From contig NC_016109.1 of assembly GCF_000269985.1 (NCBI RefSeq), positions 8,025,001 to 8,089,000 on the forward strand: a stretch of DNA of 64,000 nucleotides, in the 5' to 3' direction. Positions 34,885 to 43,540 of the stretch are shown here, one piece after another; within the stretch, counting starts at the first letter, position 1; the number at the start of each line of letters is the position of its first letter. The stretch comes from Kitasatospora setae KM-6054 (GTDB lineage Bacteria > Actinomycetota > Actinomycetes > Streptomycetales > Streptomycetaceae). The notes under the pieces are model-generated. The model ran no database searches and was not told the DNA's origin. It saw only the letters and a list, made by a program, of their open reading frames with translations. The translations under genes were made by a program, and so were the position numbers.

Positions 34885-34976
34885 GCCATCTCCGTGGTGT
34901 GGGGAGGTCGATGGAAGCGGTGCGAGGGAGTGCGCCACACCCTGGCGGGCCCGGCCCGCCGCGTCAAGGGCGGCGG
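34873..34976. repeat. Direct repeat of a promoter/5' region, copy 2
   Basis: Partner of 33961-34063; covers the first codons and upstream region of paralogue 3. Confidence 0.7.
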
Positions 34977-35082
34977 GGGCGGCCGGCTGACGCACCGTCG
35001 GAAACCGGCCGGGGCGCGGCCGCGCCGGGGCCGCCCGGAAACCGATGGCAGGGCGTTGAGCTGGGGTGATAGGAACGTCCGC

Positions 35083-35556
35083 ATGAGCGAGTACGAACTG
35101 CGGGCCGCGCGCCCCGAGGACATCGACGCCGTGCTGGCCTTCTGGGCCGAAGCCGCCGAGGGCACCAGCATCAGCGACGACCGGGCCGGCGTCGCCCGGC
35201 TGCTGGAGCGGGACGGCGCGGCGCTGATCCTGGCCGAGAGCGGGGGCGGGGCCGAGGGCGAGGGCGAGGGCGAGGGCGCGATCCTCGGCACGGTCATCGC
35301 CGGGTGGGACGGCTGGCGCTGCCACCTCTACCGCCTCGCCGTCCACCCCGCCGCCCGCCGCCGGGGCATCGGCACCGCCCTGCTCGACGCCGCCCACGCC
35401 CGCTTCGCCGAGGCCGGCGGCCGCCGCGCCGACGCGATGGTGCTGGAGCACAACGACCTCGGCCAGGCCGCCTGGCGCGCCGCCGGCTACGGCCGGGAGG
35501 AGCAGTGGCGGCGCTGGACCAGGCCGCTGGACGCCCCCGCCGGGCCCGCCGCCTGA
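35083..35556 (+). CDS. GNAT-family N-acetyltransferase
   Basis: 157 residues. Acetyl-CoA-binding motif A is HLYRLAVHPAARRRGIGTALL (about 83-103), with a conserved Asn region (LEHNDLGQAAWRAAGYGREEQW) typical of GNATs. An acidic Gly-Glu repeat (GEGEGEGE) at about 57-66 lengthens the loop before strand beta4. Substrate unknown. The gene is followed immediately by an 11-bp tandem repeat that starts within its stop-codon region. Confidence 0.9.
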   Translation: MSEYELRAARPEDIDAVLAFWAEAAEGTSISDDRAGVARLLERDGAALILAESGGGAEGEGEGEGAILGTVIAGWDGWRCHLYRLAVHPAARRRGIGTALLDAAHARFAEAGGRRADAMVLEHNDLGQAAWRAAGYGREEQWRRWTRPLDAPAGPAA

Positions 35557-35617
35557 CCGCCTCCTGACCGCCGCCTGACCGCCGCCTGACCGCCGCCTGA
35601 CCGCCGCCTGACCGCCG
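35552..35617 (+). repeat. Six-copy 11-bp tandem repeat carrying stop codons
   Basis: Unit CCTGACCGCCG repeated six times (first copy differs at the last position). The first copy contains the GNAT stop codon. Because 11 is not a multiple of 3, the TGA of each unit falls in successive frames, so all three frames are closed. Confidence 0.9.
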
Positions 35618-35629
35618 GGGCCCCGGCGG
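35612..35629. terminator. GC-rich palindrome, possible terminator
   Basis: CCGCCGGGGCCCCGGCGG is fully self-complementary and directly follows the tandem repeat behind the GNAT gene. Confidence 0.45.
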
Positions 35630-35631
35630 CG

Positions 35632-35880
35632 AGGACCCGTCGTGCGTCCGGTGCGACGAGCCGCGCGCGGTCGTCGACCTGCTGCCGGGCCGTCCCGGCG
35701 GACGAGCGGTACGAATTCGCCGTCCAGCCGAGCGAATTGACAGTCGGCCGGCTCTCGGAGTCCTGGCCGGGCCGGCGCGGCCTGCTCGCCGAACCGGACC
35801 GGCCGGACCGGGCGCCGGGGTACGACCTGGTCCGGCCCGCCGGCGTCCTGCGGGCGTTCGGCGGCCGGCACCCGGCGTAG
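35632..35880 (+). pseudogene. Putative frameshifted gene remnant
   Basis: The frame ending in TAG at 35880 reads protein-like from about 35,698 (DERYEFAVQPSELTVGRLSE, later YDLVRPAGVLRAFGG) with strong G/C bias at third positions, but has no usable start. Just upstream a different frame reads CVRCDEPRAVVDLLPG. A single indel near 35,695 would join them. I do not recognise the parent family. The remaining sequence up to the sulfatase stop (35978) holds nothing I can support. Confidence 0.3.
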
Positions 35881-35977
35881 GCCGCGCCGACGCGACCGGG
35901 GGGTCGGCGCCCTTCCGGCCGCCGACCCCCCGTCCCCTCCGTGCCGCCCGGGCCGCCGGCCCGGGGTGCCGCACCGG

Positions 35978-38314
35978 CTACTCGAAGGCCGCCGCCGCCT
36001 CCCGCAGCGCCCGCACCACCGTCTCCGGGTCGTACGGCGCGGCCGGGCCGGGCAGGTAGGTGACCGAGCGCAGCGCGCCGGTGTAGCGGAACGAGCGGTG
36101 GCGCTCCCAGAGCGGCCAGGAGACCGGCGACTTGCGGTCCACGCCGACGCTGATGCCCTGGAACGGCGCCATCCCGATCAGCTGGTGCACCGGGCCGAGC
36201 GCGCCCGTCACCTCCCCGTCCACCCGCACCGCGAACTCCCACTTCAGGTCGGCCACCGCCGTCGCCTCCAGCGCCACCAGGTGCGCCCCGGGCGGGAGTT
36301 CGCCCGCGTCGGCCTCGAACAGCTCGCCGTACTGGTTGTACGCCAGGCGCAGCCGCCCGTCCTCCACGTACAGGCTGTAGCCGCCGCCCTGGTCGCCGTG
36401 CGAGAGCAGCACGCCCCGGTCGTCCGCGCCGTGGTGGTCGAGCGCGACCTCCGCCGTGAACGAGCGGAACGCGACCAGCCGGGAGGAGCGGTAGCGCTCC
36501 AGCTCGGGGGTGCCGGCCAGCAGGGTCACCGGGCGGCGCAGCGCCTCCTCGTCCGGGTTGCGCAGGGCGAAGCCGCCGGAGGCGTCGGCCAGCGGGAAGA
36601 CCCCGTTCCGCCAGGCCGCGTCCTCCCAAGCCTGCGCCAACTCCTTGACCAGATCCGGGTGTTCGGCGGACAGGTCGTGGATCTCGGTCGGGTCGGTGCG
36701 CAGGTCGTACAGCGCCCACTCGCCGTCGTCGTAGGGCGCGCCGGGCCGGTGCAGGGTGACCAGCTTCCAGCCGTCCCGGTAGTACGAGCGGTTGCCGGTC
36801 ATCTCGCAGTACTGCTCGCGGTGGGTCGACGGCGCCCCGGCGGCCCGCAGCACGGACGCGAACGACACCCCGTCCAGCTCCTGCACCGGTACCCCGCCGC
36901 GCTCCGACGGCCGCTCCACGCCCGCGAGTTCGAGCAGCGTGGGCAGCAGGTCGGTGACGTACTGGTACTGCCCGCGCACCCCGTCGTCGTCCGCCGCGCG
37001 CGGCAGCCCGGCCGGCCAGGACAGCACGAACGGGACCCGCACGCCGCCCGCGTAGGTCTGCCCCTTGTACAGCCGGAACGGCGTGTTGGAGGCCATGCCC
37101 CAGCCGCGCGGGTAGTGCACCAGCGACTGCGGGCCGCCGATCAGGTCGATCTCCCGCTGCACGTCCGGGTTCCAGTCGGCGGGCAGGTTCGGGTGGTGGA
37201 CGAAGCGGCTGAAGTAGCTGCGGGTGCCCTCCGCGCCGCCCTCGCCGGTGCCGCCGTTGTCGGAGGTGAACACCACGATGGTGTTGTCGAGTTCGCCGAG
37301 CTGCTCCAGCATGCCGGTGATCCGGCCCAGGCTCTGGTCGACGCTGTCGACCATCGCCGCGTACACCTCCATGTAGCGGGCGTACAGCTTCCGCTGCACC
37401 TCGTCGAGTTCGTCCCACGCCCCGACCTCGTACCCGGCCTCGCCGTTGCGCTCGGGCAGCTCGGTGCCGGGCGGGAAGTGCCCGGCCGCCAGCTGCCGGG
37501 CGAAGCGGGCCGCCCGCAGCTCGTCCCAGCCGCCGTCGTAGCGGCCCCGGTGCCGGGCCAGGTCCTCCGGCTTGGCCTGCAGCGGGCCGTGCACCGCGTT
37601 GTGCGCCAGGTAGAGGAAGAACGGCTTGTCCGCGTCGTGCGCCCGCAGCGACTTCACCATGCCGATCGCCTGGTCGGTGATGTCGTCGGTGTAGTAGTAG
37701 CCGTCCGGGAACTCGTCGATGTCCAACGGCGAGTTGTCGCGCACCAGTTGGTGCGGGTGGAACAGGCTGGTCAGCCCCTCCAGGACGCCGTAGTACTGGT
37801 CGAAGCCCTTCTGCAGCGGCCAGTTGGCCCGGTTGTCGGCCGCCGAGGAGGCGGAGTCCCGGGTCAGGTGCCACTTGCCGACCGCGTACGTCGCGTACCC
37901 GGCGTCGTGCAGGGTCTGCGCCAGGGTCGGGATGTCGCCGGCGATCTCCATCCCGTACCCGGGGAAGCCCGGGTCGGCGTTGGCCACGAACGAGTACCCC
38001 ACCCGGTGCGGGTTCAGGCCGGTCAGCAGCGCGGCCCGGGCCGGTGAACAGAGCGGCATGGTGTGGTAGTTGGCGAGCTTCACGCCCCGCTCGGCCAGGC
38101 CGTCCAGGGTCGGCGTCGGCACCTCCGAGCCGAACGGCCCGATGTCGCTGTAGCCCAGGTCGTCGACCAGCACCACCACCACGTTCGGCGCCCCGGTCCG
38201 CGGCCGCACCCGGCGCGGCCAGGACGGCACCGACTCGCCGAACGTCCGCCCCACCCGGCCGGGGAAGCCCTCGTACGGGTCGCGGCGGTGGCCCGCCGTC
38301 TCGCTGCTGCTCAT
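35978..38314 (-). CDS. Type I sulfatase (arylsulfatase family)
   Basis: 778 residues. Hydrolyses sulfate esters using formylglycine made from Cys89 in the CSPAR signature (CxPxR). Metal-binding Asp51/Asp52 (LVDDLG) and later GKWHL, HGP and SDNGGTGEG segments are all present. The C-terminal third holds a large extra domain, making it longer than simple arylsulfatases but similar to long actinobacterial ones. No signal peptide, so probably cytoplasmic, which fits import of intact sulfate esters by the adjacent ABC transporter. Start ATG overlaps the stop of the ABC ATPase gene (ATGA). Last gene of the sulfur operon. A separate formylglycine-generating enzyme is required and is not in this window. 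Confidence 0.94.
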   Translation of the reverse strand: MSSSETAGHRRDPYEGFPGRVGRTFGESVPSWPRRVRPRTGAPNVVVVLVDDLGYSDIGPFGSEVPTPTLDGLAERGVKLANYHTMPLCSPARAALLTGLNPHRVGYSFVANADPGFPGYGMEIAGDIPTLAQTLHDAGYATYAVGKWHLTRDSASSAADNRANWPLQKGFDQYYGVLEGLTSLFHPHQLVRDNSPLDIDEFPDGYYYTDDITDQAIGMVKSLRAHDADKPFFLYLAHNAVHGPLQAKPEDLARHRGRYDGGWDELRAARFARQLAAGHFPPGTELPERNGEAGYEVGAWDELDEVQRKLYARYMEVYAAMVDSVDQSLGRITGMLEQLGELDNTIVVFTSDNGGTGEGGAEGTRSYFSRFVHHPNLPADWNPDVQREIDLIGGPQSLVHYPRGWGMASNTPFRLYKGQTYAGGVRVPFVLSWPAGLPRAADDDGVRGQYQYVTDLLPTLLELAGVERPSERGGVPVQELDGVSFASVLRAAGAPSTHREQYCEMTGNRSYYRDGWKLVTLHRPGAPYDDGEWALYDLRTDPTEIHDLSAEHPDLVKELAQAWEDAAWRNGVFPLADASGGFALRNPDEEALRRPVTLLAGTPELERYRSSRLVAFRSFTAEVALDHHGADDRGVLLSHGDQGGGYSLYVEDGRLRLAYNQYGELFEADAGELPPGAHLVALEATAVADLKWEFAVRVDGEVTGALGPVHQLIGMAPFQGISVGVDRKSPVSWPLWERHRSFRYTGALRSVTYLPGPAAPYDPETVVRALREAAAAFE

Positions 38315-39948
38315 GCCTGACTCCCGGGGGTAGCGGTGGGAAGGGACGGGACGGCCGCCAACAGCTCGGCCGTGTACGGGTGTTCGGGGGCGGTGACGAC
38401 CCGGTCGGCCGGGCCGCTCTCGACGATCCGGCCCTGGTGCAGCACCGCGATCCGGTGGCTGACCTGCCGGACCACCGCCAGGTCGTGCGCGATGAACAGC
38501 ACCGCCAGGCCCAACTCCCGCTGCAGGCGCGCCAGCAGGTCGATCACCTGGGCCTGGATCGACACGTCCAGCGCCGACACCGGCTCGTCGCAGACCAGCA
38601 CCCGCGGCTGCGGCGCCAGCGCCCGGGCGATGCCGATCCGCTGCCGCTGGCCGCCGGAGAACTCGCGCGGCGAGCGGTCCGCCGCCGACGCCTCCAGGCC
38701 CACCTGCTCCAGCAGTTCGGCCACCCGGGCCCGCCGCTGCGCCCGGTCGCCGATCCGGTGCGCGATCAGCGGCTCGGCGATGATCCGGCCCACCGTCAGC
38801 CGCGGGTTCAGCGAGGCGTACGGGTCCTGGAAGACCATCTGGATCTCCCGCCGGGCCCGGTTGCCGAGCAGCGGCTGCCCGTCGAAGCGGACGCTGCCCG
38901 CGCTCGGCGCGTGCGCGCCCACCAGCGCCCGGGCCAGCGTGGACTTGCCCGACCCGGACTCGCCCACCAGGCCCAGCGTCTCGCCCGGATGCAGCTCCAG
39001 GTCGACCGACTCCAGCGCCGTCGTCCGGCGCCGGCGCGGGCCGTACTCCTTCGCCAACCCCCGCACCACCAGCAGCGGTTCCGCGCCCGGAGTGCTGTTG
39101 GCGGCGGCCCGGGACGGGGCCTCCAGCCGGGGGACGGCGGCCAGCAGGGACTTCGTGTAGACGTGCTGAGGGTCCGTCAGGAGCCGCTCGGTCGGGCCCT
39201 GTTCGACCACCTCGCCGTCGCGCATCACCAGCAGTCGGGAGCAGGTCTCGGCGATCACGCCCAGGTCGTGGCTGATCACCACCAGCGCGGTGCCGCGCTC
39301 CCGGTTGATCCGGGTCAGCAGTCGCAGGATCTGCCGCTGCACGGTCGGGTCCAGCGCGGTGGTCGGCTCGTCCGCGACCAGCACCTGCGCGTCGTGCGCC
39401 AGCGCCAGGGCGATCATGATCCGCTGGCGCTGGCCGCCGGAGAACCGGTGCGGGTAGTCGCCCAGCCGGGACGCCGCCTTCGGCACCCCCACCAGTTCCA
39501 GCAACTCCGCCGCCCGGGCGGCCCGTTCGGCCTTCGGCCGGCGCCCGCCGTGCGCGCGCAGCGCCTCGTCCAGCTGGCGGCCCACCGAGAGCACCGGGTT
39601 CAGCGAGGACATCGGGTCCTGGAAGACCATCGCGATCCGCTTGCCGCGCACCGCCCGCAGCGCCTCCTCGGGCAGCCCCGCGAGGTCCCGGCCGTCCAAC
39701 TCCACCGAGCCGCCGGTGATCCGGCCCCCGGCCGGCAGCATCCGCAGCAGCGCCAGCGCGGTCGTCGACTTCCCCGACCCGGACTCGCCGACGATCCCCA
39801 GGCTCTCCCCGGCCCCCAGCGCGAAGTCCACCCCGCGCACCACCACCCGCTCCCCGAACGCCGCGTGCAGGCCGCGCACCCGCAGCAACTCGGCCGTGGC
39901 CGAAGGGGGTTCACCCACCTGGGGCGGGCGGTCGATCAGTTCGGTCAT
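38311..39948 (-). CDS. Fused two-domain ABC transporter ATPase, Opp/Dpp (PepT) family
   Basis: 545 residues containing two complete nucleotide-binding domains. Each has Walker A (GESGSGKST), a Q-loop (MVFQDP), an ABC signature (FSGGQRQRI) and Walker B (VADEP / VCDEP). This is a DppD-DppF fusion that energises both halves of a type-5 substrate uptake system. Translationally coupled to the sulfatase; 64 bp after the OppC-type permease. Family members carry peptides or other solutes; the operon suggests sulfate esters or sulfonated compounds. Confidence 0.95.
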   Translation of the reverse strand: MTELIDRPPQVGEPPSATAELLRVRGLHAAFGERVVVRGVDFALGAGESLGIVGESGSGKSTTALALLRMLPAGGRITGGSVELDGRDLAGLPEEALRAVRGKRIAMVFQDPMSSLNPVLSVGRQLDEALRAHGGRRPKAERAARAAELLELVGVPKAASRLGDYPHRFSGGQRQRIMIALALAHDAQVLVADEPTTALDPTVQRQILRLLTRINRERGTALVVISHDLGVIAETCSRLLVMRDGEVVEQGPTERLLTDPQHVYTKSLLAAVPRLEAPSRAAANSTPGAEPLLVVRGLAKEYGPRRRRTTALESVDLELHPGETLGLVGESGSGKSTLARALVGAHAPSAGSVRFDGQPLLGNRARREIQMVFQDPYASLNPRLTVGRIIAEPLIAHRIGDRAQRRARVAELLEQVGLEASAADRSPREFSGGQRQRIGIARALAPQPRVLVCDEPVSALDVSIQAQVIDLLARLQRELGLAVLFIAHDLAVVRQVSHRIAVLHQGRIVESGPADRVVTAPEHPYTAELLAAVPSLPTATPGSQA

Positions 39949-40012
39949 CGTGCTGCCCTCCGGTACGGGACGCTGCTCTGGTCGGGACGCCGCTCGGGGC
40001 GGCGGCCGGCCC

Positions 40013-40858
40013 TCACGAGCGCACCCCCCGGTTCAGGGCCTCGGCGAGCAGGGTGAAGCCGAGGACGAGGGCGGTGGTGACGGCCAGCGGGGCGGCGGCC
40101 AGCACCGGATGGGTGTCCAGGTAGGCGACCGAGCCGCTGATCAGGCTGCCCAGGGTGGGCTCCGGCGGGCGGACGCCCAGGCCCAGGAAGCTCAGCGCAC
40201 CCTCGATGAAGACGCCCACCGAGAGGGCGACCGCGCCCTGCACGATCAGCGGGTCGACCGCGTTCGGCAGCACGTGCCGCAGCAGCACCCGGGCCCGGCT
40301 CGCGCCGCCGACCCGGGCGGCCAGCGCGTACTCGCGCTCCCGCTGGACCAGCACGCCGGCCCGCAACTGCCGGCCGAAGTACGGGATCTCGGCCAGCGCG
40401 ATGATGATCACCACCGGCCAGCGGCCCGGACCGAGGATCGCCGTCACCGCCAGGCCGAGGATCAGCCCGGGGAAGGACAGCACCAGGTCGAACAGCCGCT
40501 GCACCACCAGGTCGGCGGCCCGCGAGGTGCCCGCCAGCAGCGCCAGCGCCGCGCCGATCAGCGCGCCCGCCGGAACGGCCGTCAGGATGATCGACAGGTC
40601 GGTGAGGATGCCGTGCAGGATCCGGCTGAGCAGGTCCCGCCCGATGTCGTCGGTGCCCAGCGGGTGGTCACCGCTCGGCCCGGCCAGCGCCAGCGGGCCC
40701 TGCGCGTTCGGGTCGGCGTCGGTCAGCCAGGGGGCCAGCAGCCCCGCCAGCGTGACCGTCCCGACCAGCACCAGGCCGGTCACGCCCCGCCAGGAGCGCA
40801 GCCCGGCGGTGTAGCGGCCGCCCCGACGGGCCGCCGCGGGAAGGGAGATCGTGGTCAT
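40013..40858 (-). CDS. ABC transporter permease, OppC/DppC type
   Basis: 281 residues with about six membrane segments and the inner-membrane permease EAA-like loop (GGASRARVLLRHVLPNAVDPLI). The HPLGTDDIGRDLLSR segment is characteristic of DppC. Forms the channel with the OppB-type protein, 7 bp upstream. Confidence 0.94.
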   Translation of the reverse strand: MTTISLPAAARRGGRYTAGLRSWRGVTGLVLVGTVTLAGLLAPWLTDADPNAQGPLALAGPSGDHPLGTDDIGRDLLSRILHGILTDLSIILTAVPAGALIGAALALLAGTSRAADLVVQRLFDLVLSFPGLILGLAVTAILGPGRWPVVIIIALAEIPYFGRQLRAGVLVQREREYALAARVGGASRARVLLRHVLPNAVDPLIVQGAVALSVGVFIEGALSFLGLGVRPPEPTLGSLISGSVAYLDTHPVLAAAPLAVTTALVLGFTLLAEALNRGVRS

Positions 40859-40865
40859 CGTCGCA

Positions 40866-41810
40866 TCACTCCCACCGCACGCGCGGGTCGAGCCAGGAGT
40901 ACAACAGGTCGGTGAGCAGCTGCACGGCCACGTACCCGGCGACCACCAGCAGCAGCAGGTCCTGCACCACCGGGTAGTCGCGGCGCGCCACGCCCTGCTC
41001 GATCAGCTGGCCCAGCCCCGGCCAGGCGAAGATCCGCTCCACCACCACGGCGCCCGCGATCAACTGCCCGATCTGCAGGCCGAGCACGGTCACCGCCGAC
41101 GGCAGCGCGTTCGGCAGCGCGTGCCGCCACAGGATCCGCCGCCGCGACACGCCGAGCGCCGTCGCGGTGCGCACGTAGTCCTCGGCGAGCGCCCGCTCCA
41201 GGCCGTCCTGCAGGTAGCGGGCCAGGATCGCCGCGCTCGGCAGCGCCAGGCAGAGCGCGGGCAGCGCCAGGTACTGCGCCGCGAGGTCCGGCGCGTCGAA
41301 CAGCGAGGCGTGCCCGCCGGCCGGCAGCAGGCCCAGGCCCACCGCGAACACCAGCACCAGCACCACGCCGGTCACGAACGGCGGCACCGCCAGCGCCCCG
41401 GTGGTCAGCGCCCGCAGCGCCCCGGTCAGCGCCCGCCGCCGCCCGGCCACCGCGTACAGCGCGGTCGGCACGGCCAGCGCCACCACCAGCAGCAGCGCGG
41501 CGACGGTCAGCTGCACGGTCGCGGCCAGGCCGTCCGCGATCAGGCCGGAGACCTGCCCGCCGATCGCGTAGCTCGGCCCGAGGTCACCGGTCAGCACCTG
41601 CCCCAGCCAGTGCGCGTACTGCGAGAGCAGCGGCGCGTCCAGCCCCAGCCGCTCCCGGATCGCCGCGACCGTGGCGGGCGAGGCGTCCGGCCCCGCCAGC
41701 GTGGTCGCCGGGTCGCCCGGGATCAGCCGCAGCATCAGGAACACCGTGAACGAGGCGGCCAGCAGCACCGCCAGCCCGCTCGGCAGCCGTCTGAACAGGA
41801 AGGTCCGCAC
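40866..41810 (-). CDS. ABC transporter permease, OppB/DppB type
   Basis: 314 residues. N-terminal FLFRRLPSGLAVLLAASFTVF anchors the first membrane helix. LRLIPGDPA and the EAA-like loop (LGVSRRRILWRHALPNALPS) identify the DppB class. The gene follows the binding-protein gene with a 3-bp gap, so the transporter genes are one transcript. Confidence 0.94.
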   Translation of the reverse strand: MRTFLFRRLPSGLAVLLAASFTVFLMLRLIPGDPATTLAGPDASPATVAAIRERLGLDAPLLSQYAHWLGQVLTGDLGPSYAIGGQVSGLIADGLAATVQLTVAALLLVVALAVPTALYAVAGRRRALTGALRALTTGALAVPPFVTGVVLVLVFAVGLGLLPAGGHASLFDAPDLAAQYLALPALCLALPSAAILARYLQDGLERALAEDYVRTATALGVSRRRILWRHALPNALPSAVTVLGLQIGQLIAGAVVVERIFAWPGLGQLIEQGVARRDYPVVQDLLLLVVAGYVAVQLLTDLLYSWLDPRVRWE

Positions 41811-41813
41811 CGC

Positions 41814-43421
41814 TCAGCCCGCCAGGTAGGCGTCGTCGAGGTTCAGGTACGAGTACTTGTTCAGCGTCGCGCCGTGCACCTGCGCCCCGGCGACCTCCAC
41901 CAGCCCGGCGATCGCCAGGTCGACGATGAACTGCTCCTCCAGCAGGATGTCGGTGACCTGCTGGTACAGCGCCTTCGCCTCCGGGCTGTCCGCGTCCGAG
42001 CGGGTCCACGCCTTCTGCACCGCCGCGGTGTACGCGGGCGAGGAGAACTTCGAGGTGTTCTTCGCCTCGTTGAACGGGTACGCGCTGACCGCCAGCGTCG
42101 CCGGGTGCGCCTGCGCGAAGCTGTGGCTGAGCGTCCACAGCGCCGGCATGGTCTGCGAGATCAGCTGCTTCTGCATGGTCGGCGAGTCCACCGGCTGCAG
42201 CTGCACCTCGATGCCGACCTGCTTCAGGTCGTACTGCAGGATCTGCGCGACCGCCGTCGACCCGGCGTCCGACTGGTGCGCCAGCGGCAGCGACAGCGAG
42301 GTCACGCCCGCCTCCTTCAGCAGCGCCTTCGCCTTCTCCGGGTCGTGCTGGTAGTGCTTGGCGTCCTGCTCCCGGTACGCCGGGGAGGACTTCGGCCACG
42401 GCACCGAGGAGACCGACGCGTAGCCGCCGAGCGCCTGCTGCACCAGCCGGTCCCGGTCGATCGCCCAGGCGATCGCCTGCCGCACCCGCTTGTCCTGGAG
42501 CTCCGGGACGGACACGTTCGCGCCGATGTAGTACGCGCCCGCGCCGGTGTCGTACTGGGTGATCCGGAACCGCTTGTCGTCCTTCAGCGTCGCCACGTCC
42601 TTGCCGCGCACCGCGTACGACAGGTGCACCTGGCCGGTCTTCACCGACGACAGCAGCGTCTCGGCCTGCGGGATCACCTTGATCTCCACGCCGTCCAGGT
42701 ACGGCCGGCCCGGGTTCCAGTACTTCTCGTTGCGGGCGAAGCTCAGCGAGGCGCCCGGCTTGCGGTCGGTCAGGGTGAACGGGCCGGTGCCGATCAGCTT
42801 GGTGCCCGCGACGGCGTCCTCGACGCTCGCCGAATCCGCGATGATCATGAACTCGAAGAGGTCGAACAGGTTGGACACCTGGTGCGCCAGCACCAGCGTC
42901 AGCTCGAAGTCGCCGTTCTTCCGGAAGTCCGTCACGGTCGCCGCCGTCGACCTCAACTGCGCCGAACGCACCGGGTTCTGCAGGTTCTTGATGGCGAACA
43001 CCACGTCGTCCGCGGTGAACTTCCGCCCGCTGTGGAAGACCACGTCCTCGCGCAGCTTCAGCGTCACGCTCAGGCCGTCCGCCGCCACCTCCCAGCTCTT
43101 CGCCAGCTCCGGCTGCGGGCGCAGCTGCTCGTCGTAGCGGGTCAGCGTGTTGAACACCAGGCGCTGCAGCAGCGAGTTGGCGCTCTGCGCGAACAGCAGG
43201 GCCGGCGTGAAGTCCACCCCGACGCCCACCGTCAGCACCCCGCCCCGGCGCGGCGAGGCCGCCGCGCCCGCCGCGTCCGCCGCCGGCGAGGAGTCCGCCG
43301 CCGAACGGCAGGCCGACAGCGCCAGCAGACCGACGCCCGCCAGCGAACCGCGCAGCAGGGCGCGGCGGGAGAGCGCGGAGAGGGGAAGCTGGCCACCGGA
43401 GCCGGCGGAGAACACGGTCAT
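41814..43421 (-). CDS. Extracellular solute-binding protein, family 5, lipoprotein
   Basis: 535 residues; ATG with AAGGA 9-10 nt upstream. The N terminus combines a twin-Arg-like SRRALLRG and a lipobox (LSAC), so it is probably a Tat- or Sec-exported lipoprotein anchored outside the membrane. The body is a family 5 (DppA/OppA) binding protein (RPQPELAKSWEV, TADDVVFAIKNL, RQAIAWAIDRDRLV). It captures the substrate for the adjacent permeases. The substrate is likely a sulfur-containing organic compound by context. Confidence 0.93.
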   Translation of the reverse strand: MTVFSAGSGGQLPLSALSRRALLRGSLAGVGLLALSACRSAADSSPAADAAGAAASPRRGGVLTVGVGVDFTPALLFAQSANSLLQRLVFNTLTRYDEQLRPQPELAKSWEVAADGLSVTLKLREDVVFHSGRKFTADDVVFAIKNLQNPVRSAQLRSTAATVTDFRKNGDFELTLVLAHQVSNLFDLFEFMIIADSASVEDAVAGTKLIGTGPFTLTDRKPGASLSFARNEKYWNPGRPYLDGVEIKVIPQAETLLSSVKTGQVHLSYAVRGKDVATLKDDKRFRITQYDTGAGAYYIGANVSVPELQDKRVRQAIAWAIDRDRLVQQALGGYASVSSVPWPKSSPAYREQDAKHYQHDPEKAKALLKEAGVTSLSLPLAHQSDAGSTAVAQILQYDLKQVGIEVQLQPVDSPTMQKQLISQTMPALWTLSHSFAQAHPATLAVSAYPFNEAKNTSKFSSPAYTAAVQKAWTRSDADSPEAKALYQQVTDILLEEQFIVDLAIAGLVEVAGAQVHGATLNKYSYLNLDDAYLAG

Positions 43422-43540
43422 CGTCAACAGTCCTTCGAGAGAAGCGAGTTCGAGTAGAGAAGGCAGGGAGGGGCGGGAGGCGGCGCGGCGCGGGCAGGCG
43501 GCGCGGGCAGGGGAGCCGGCGCGGCGCAGGGAGGGGACGG

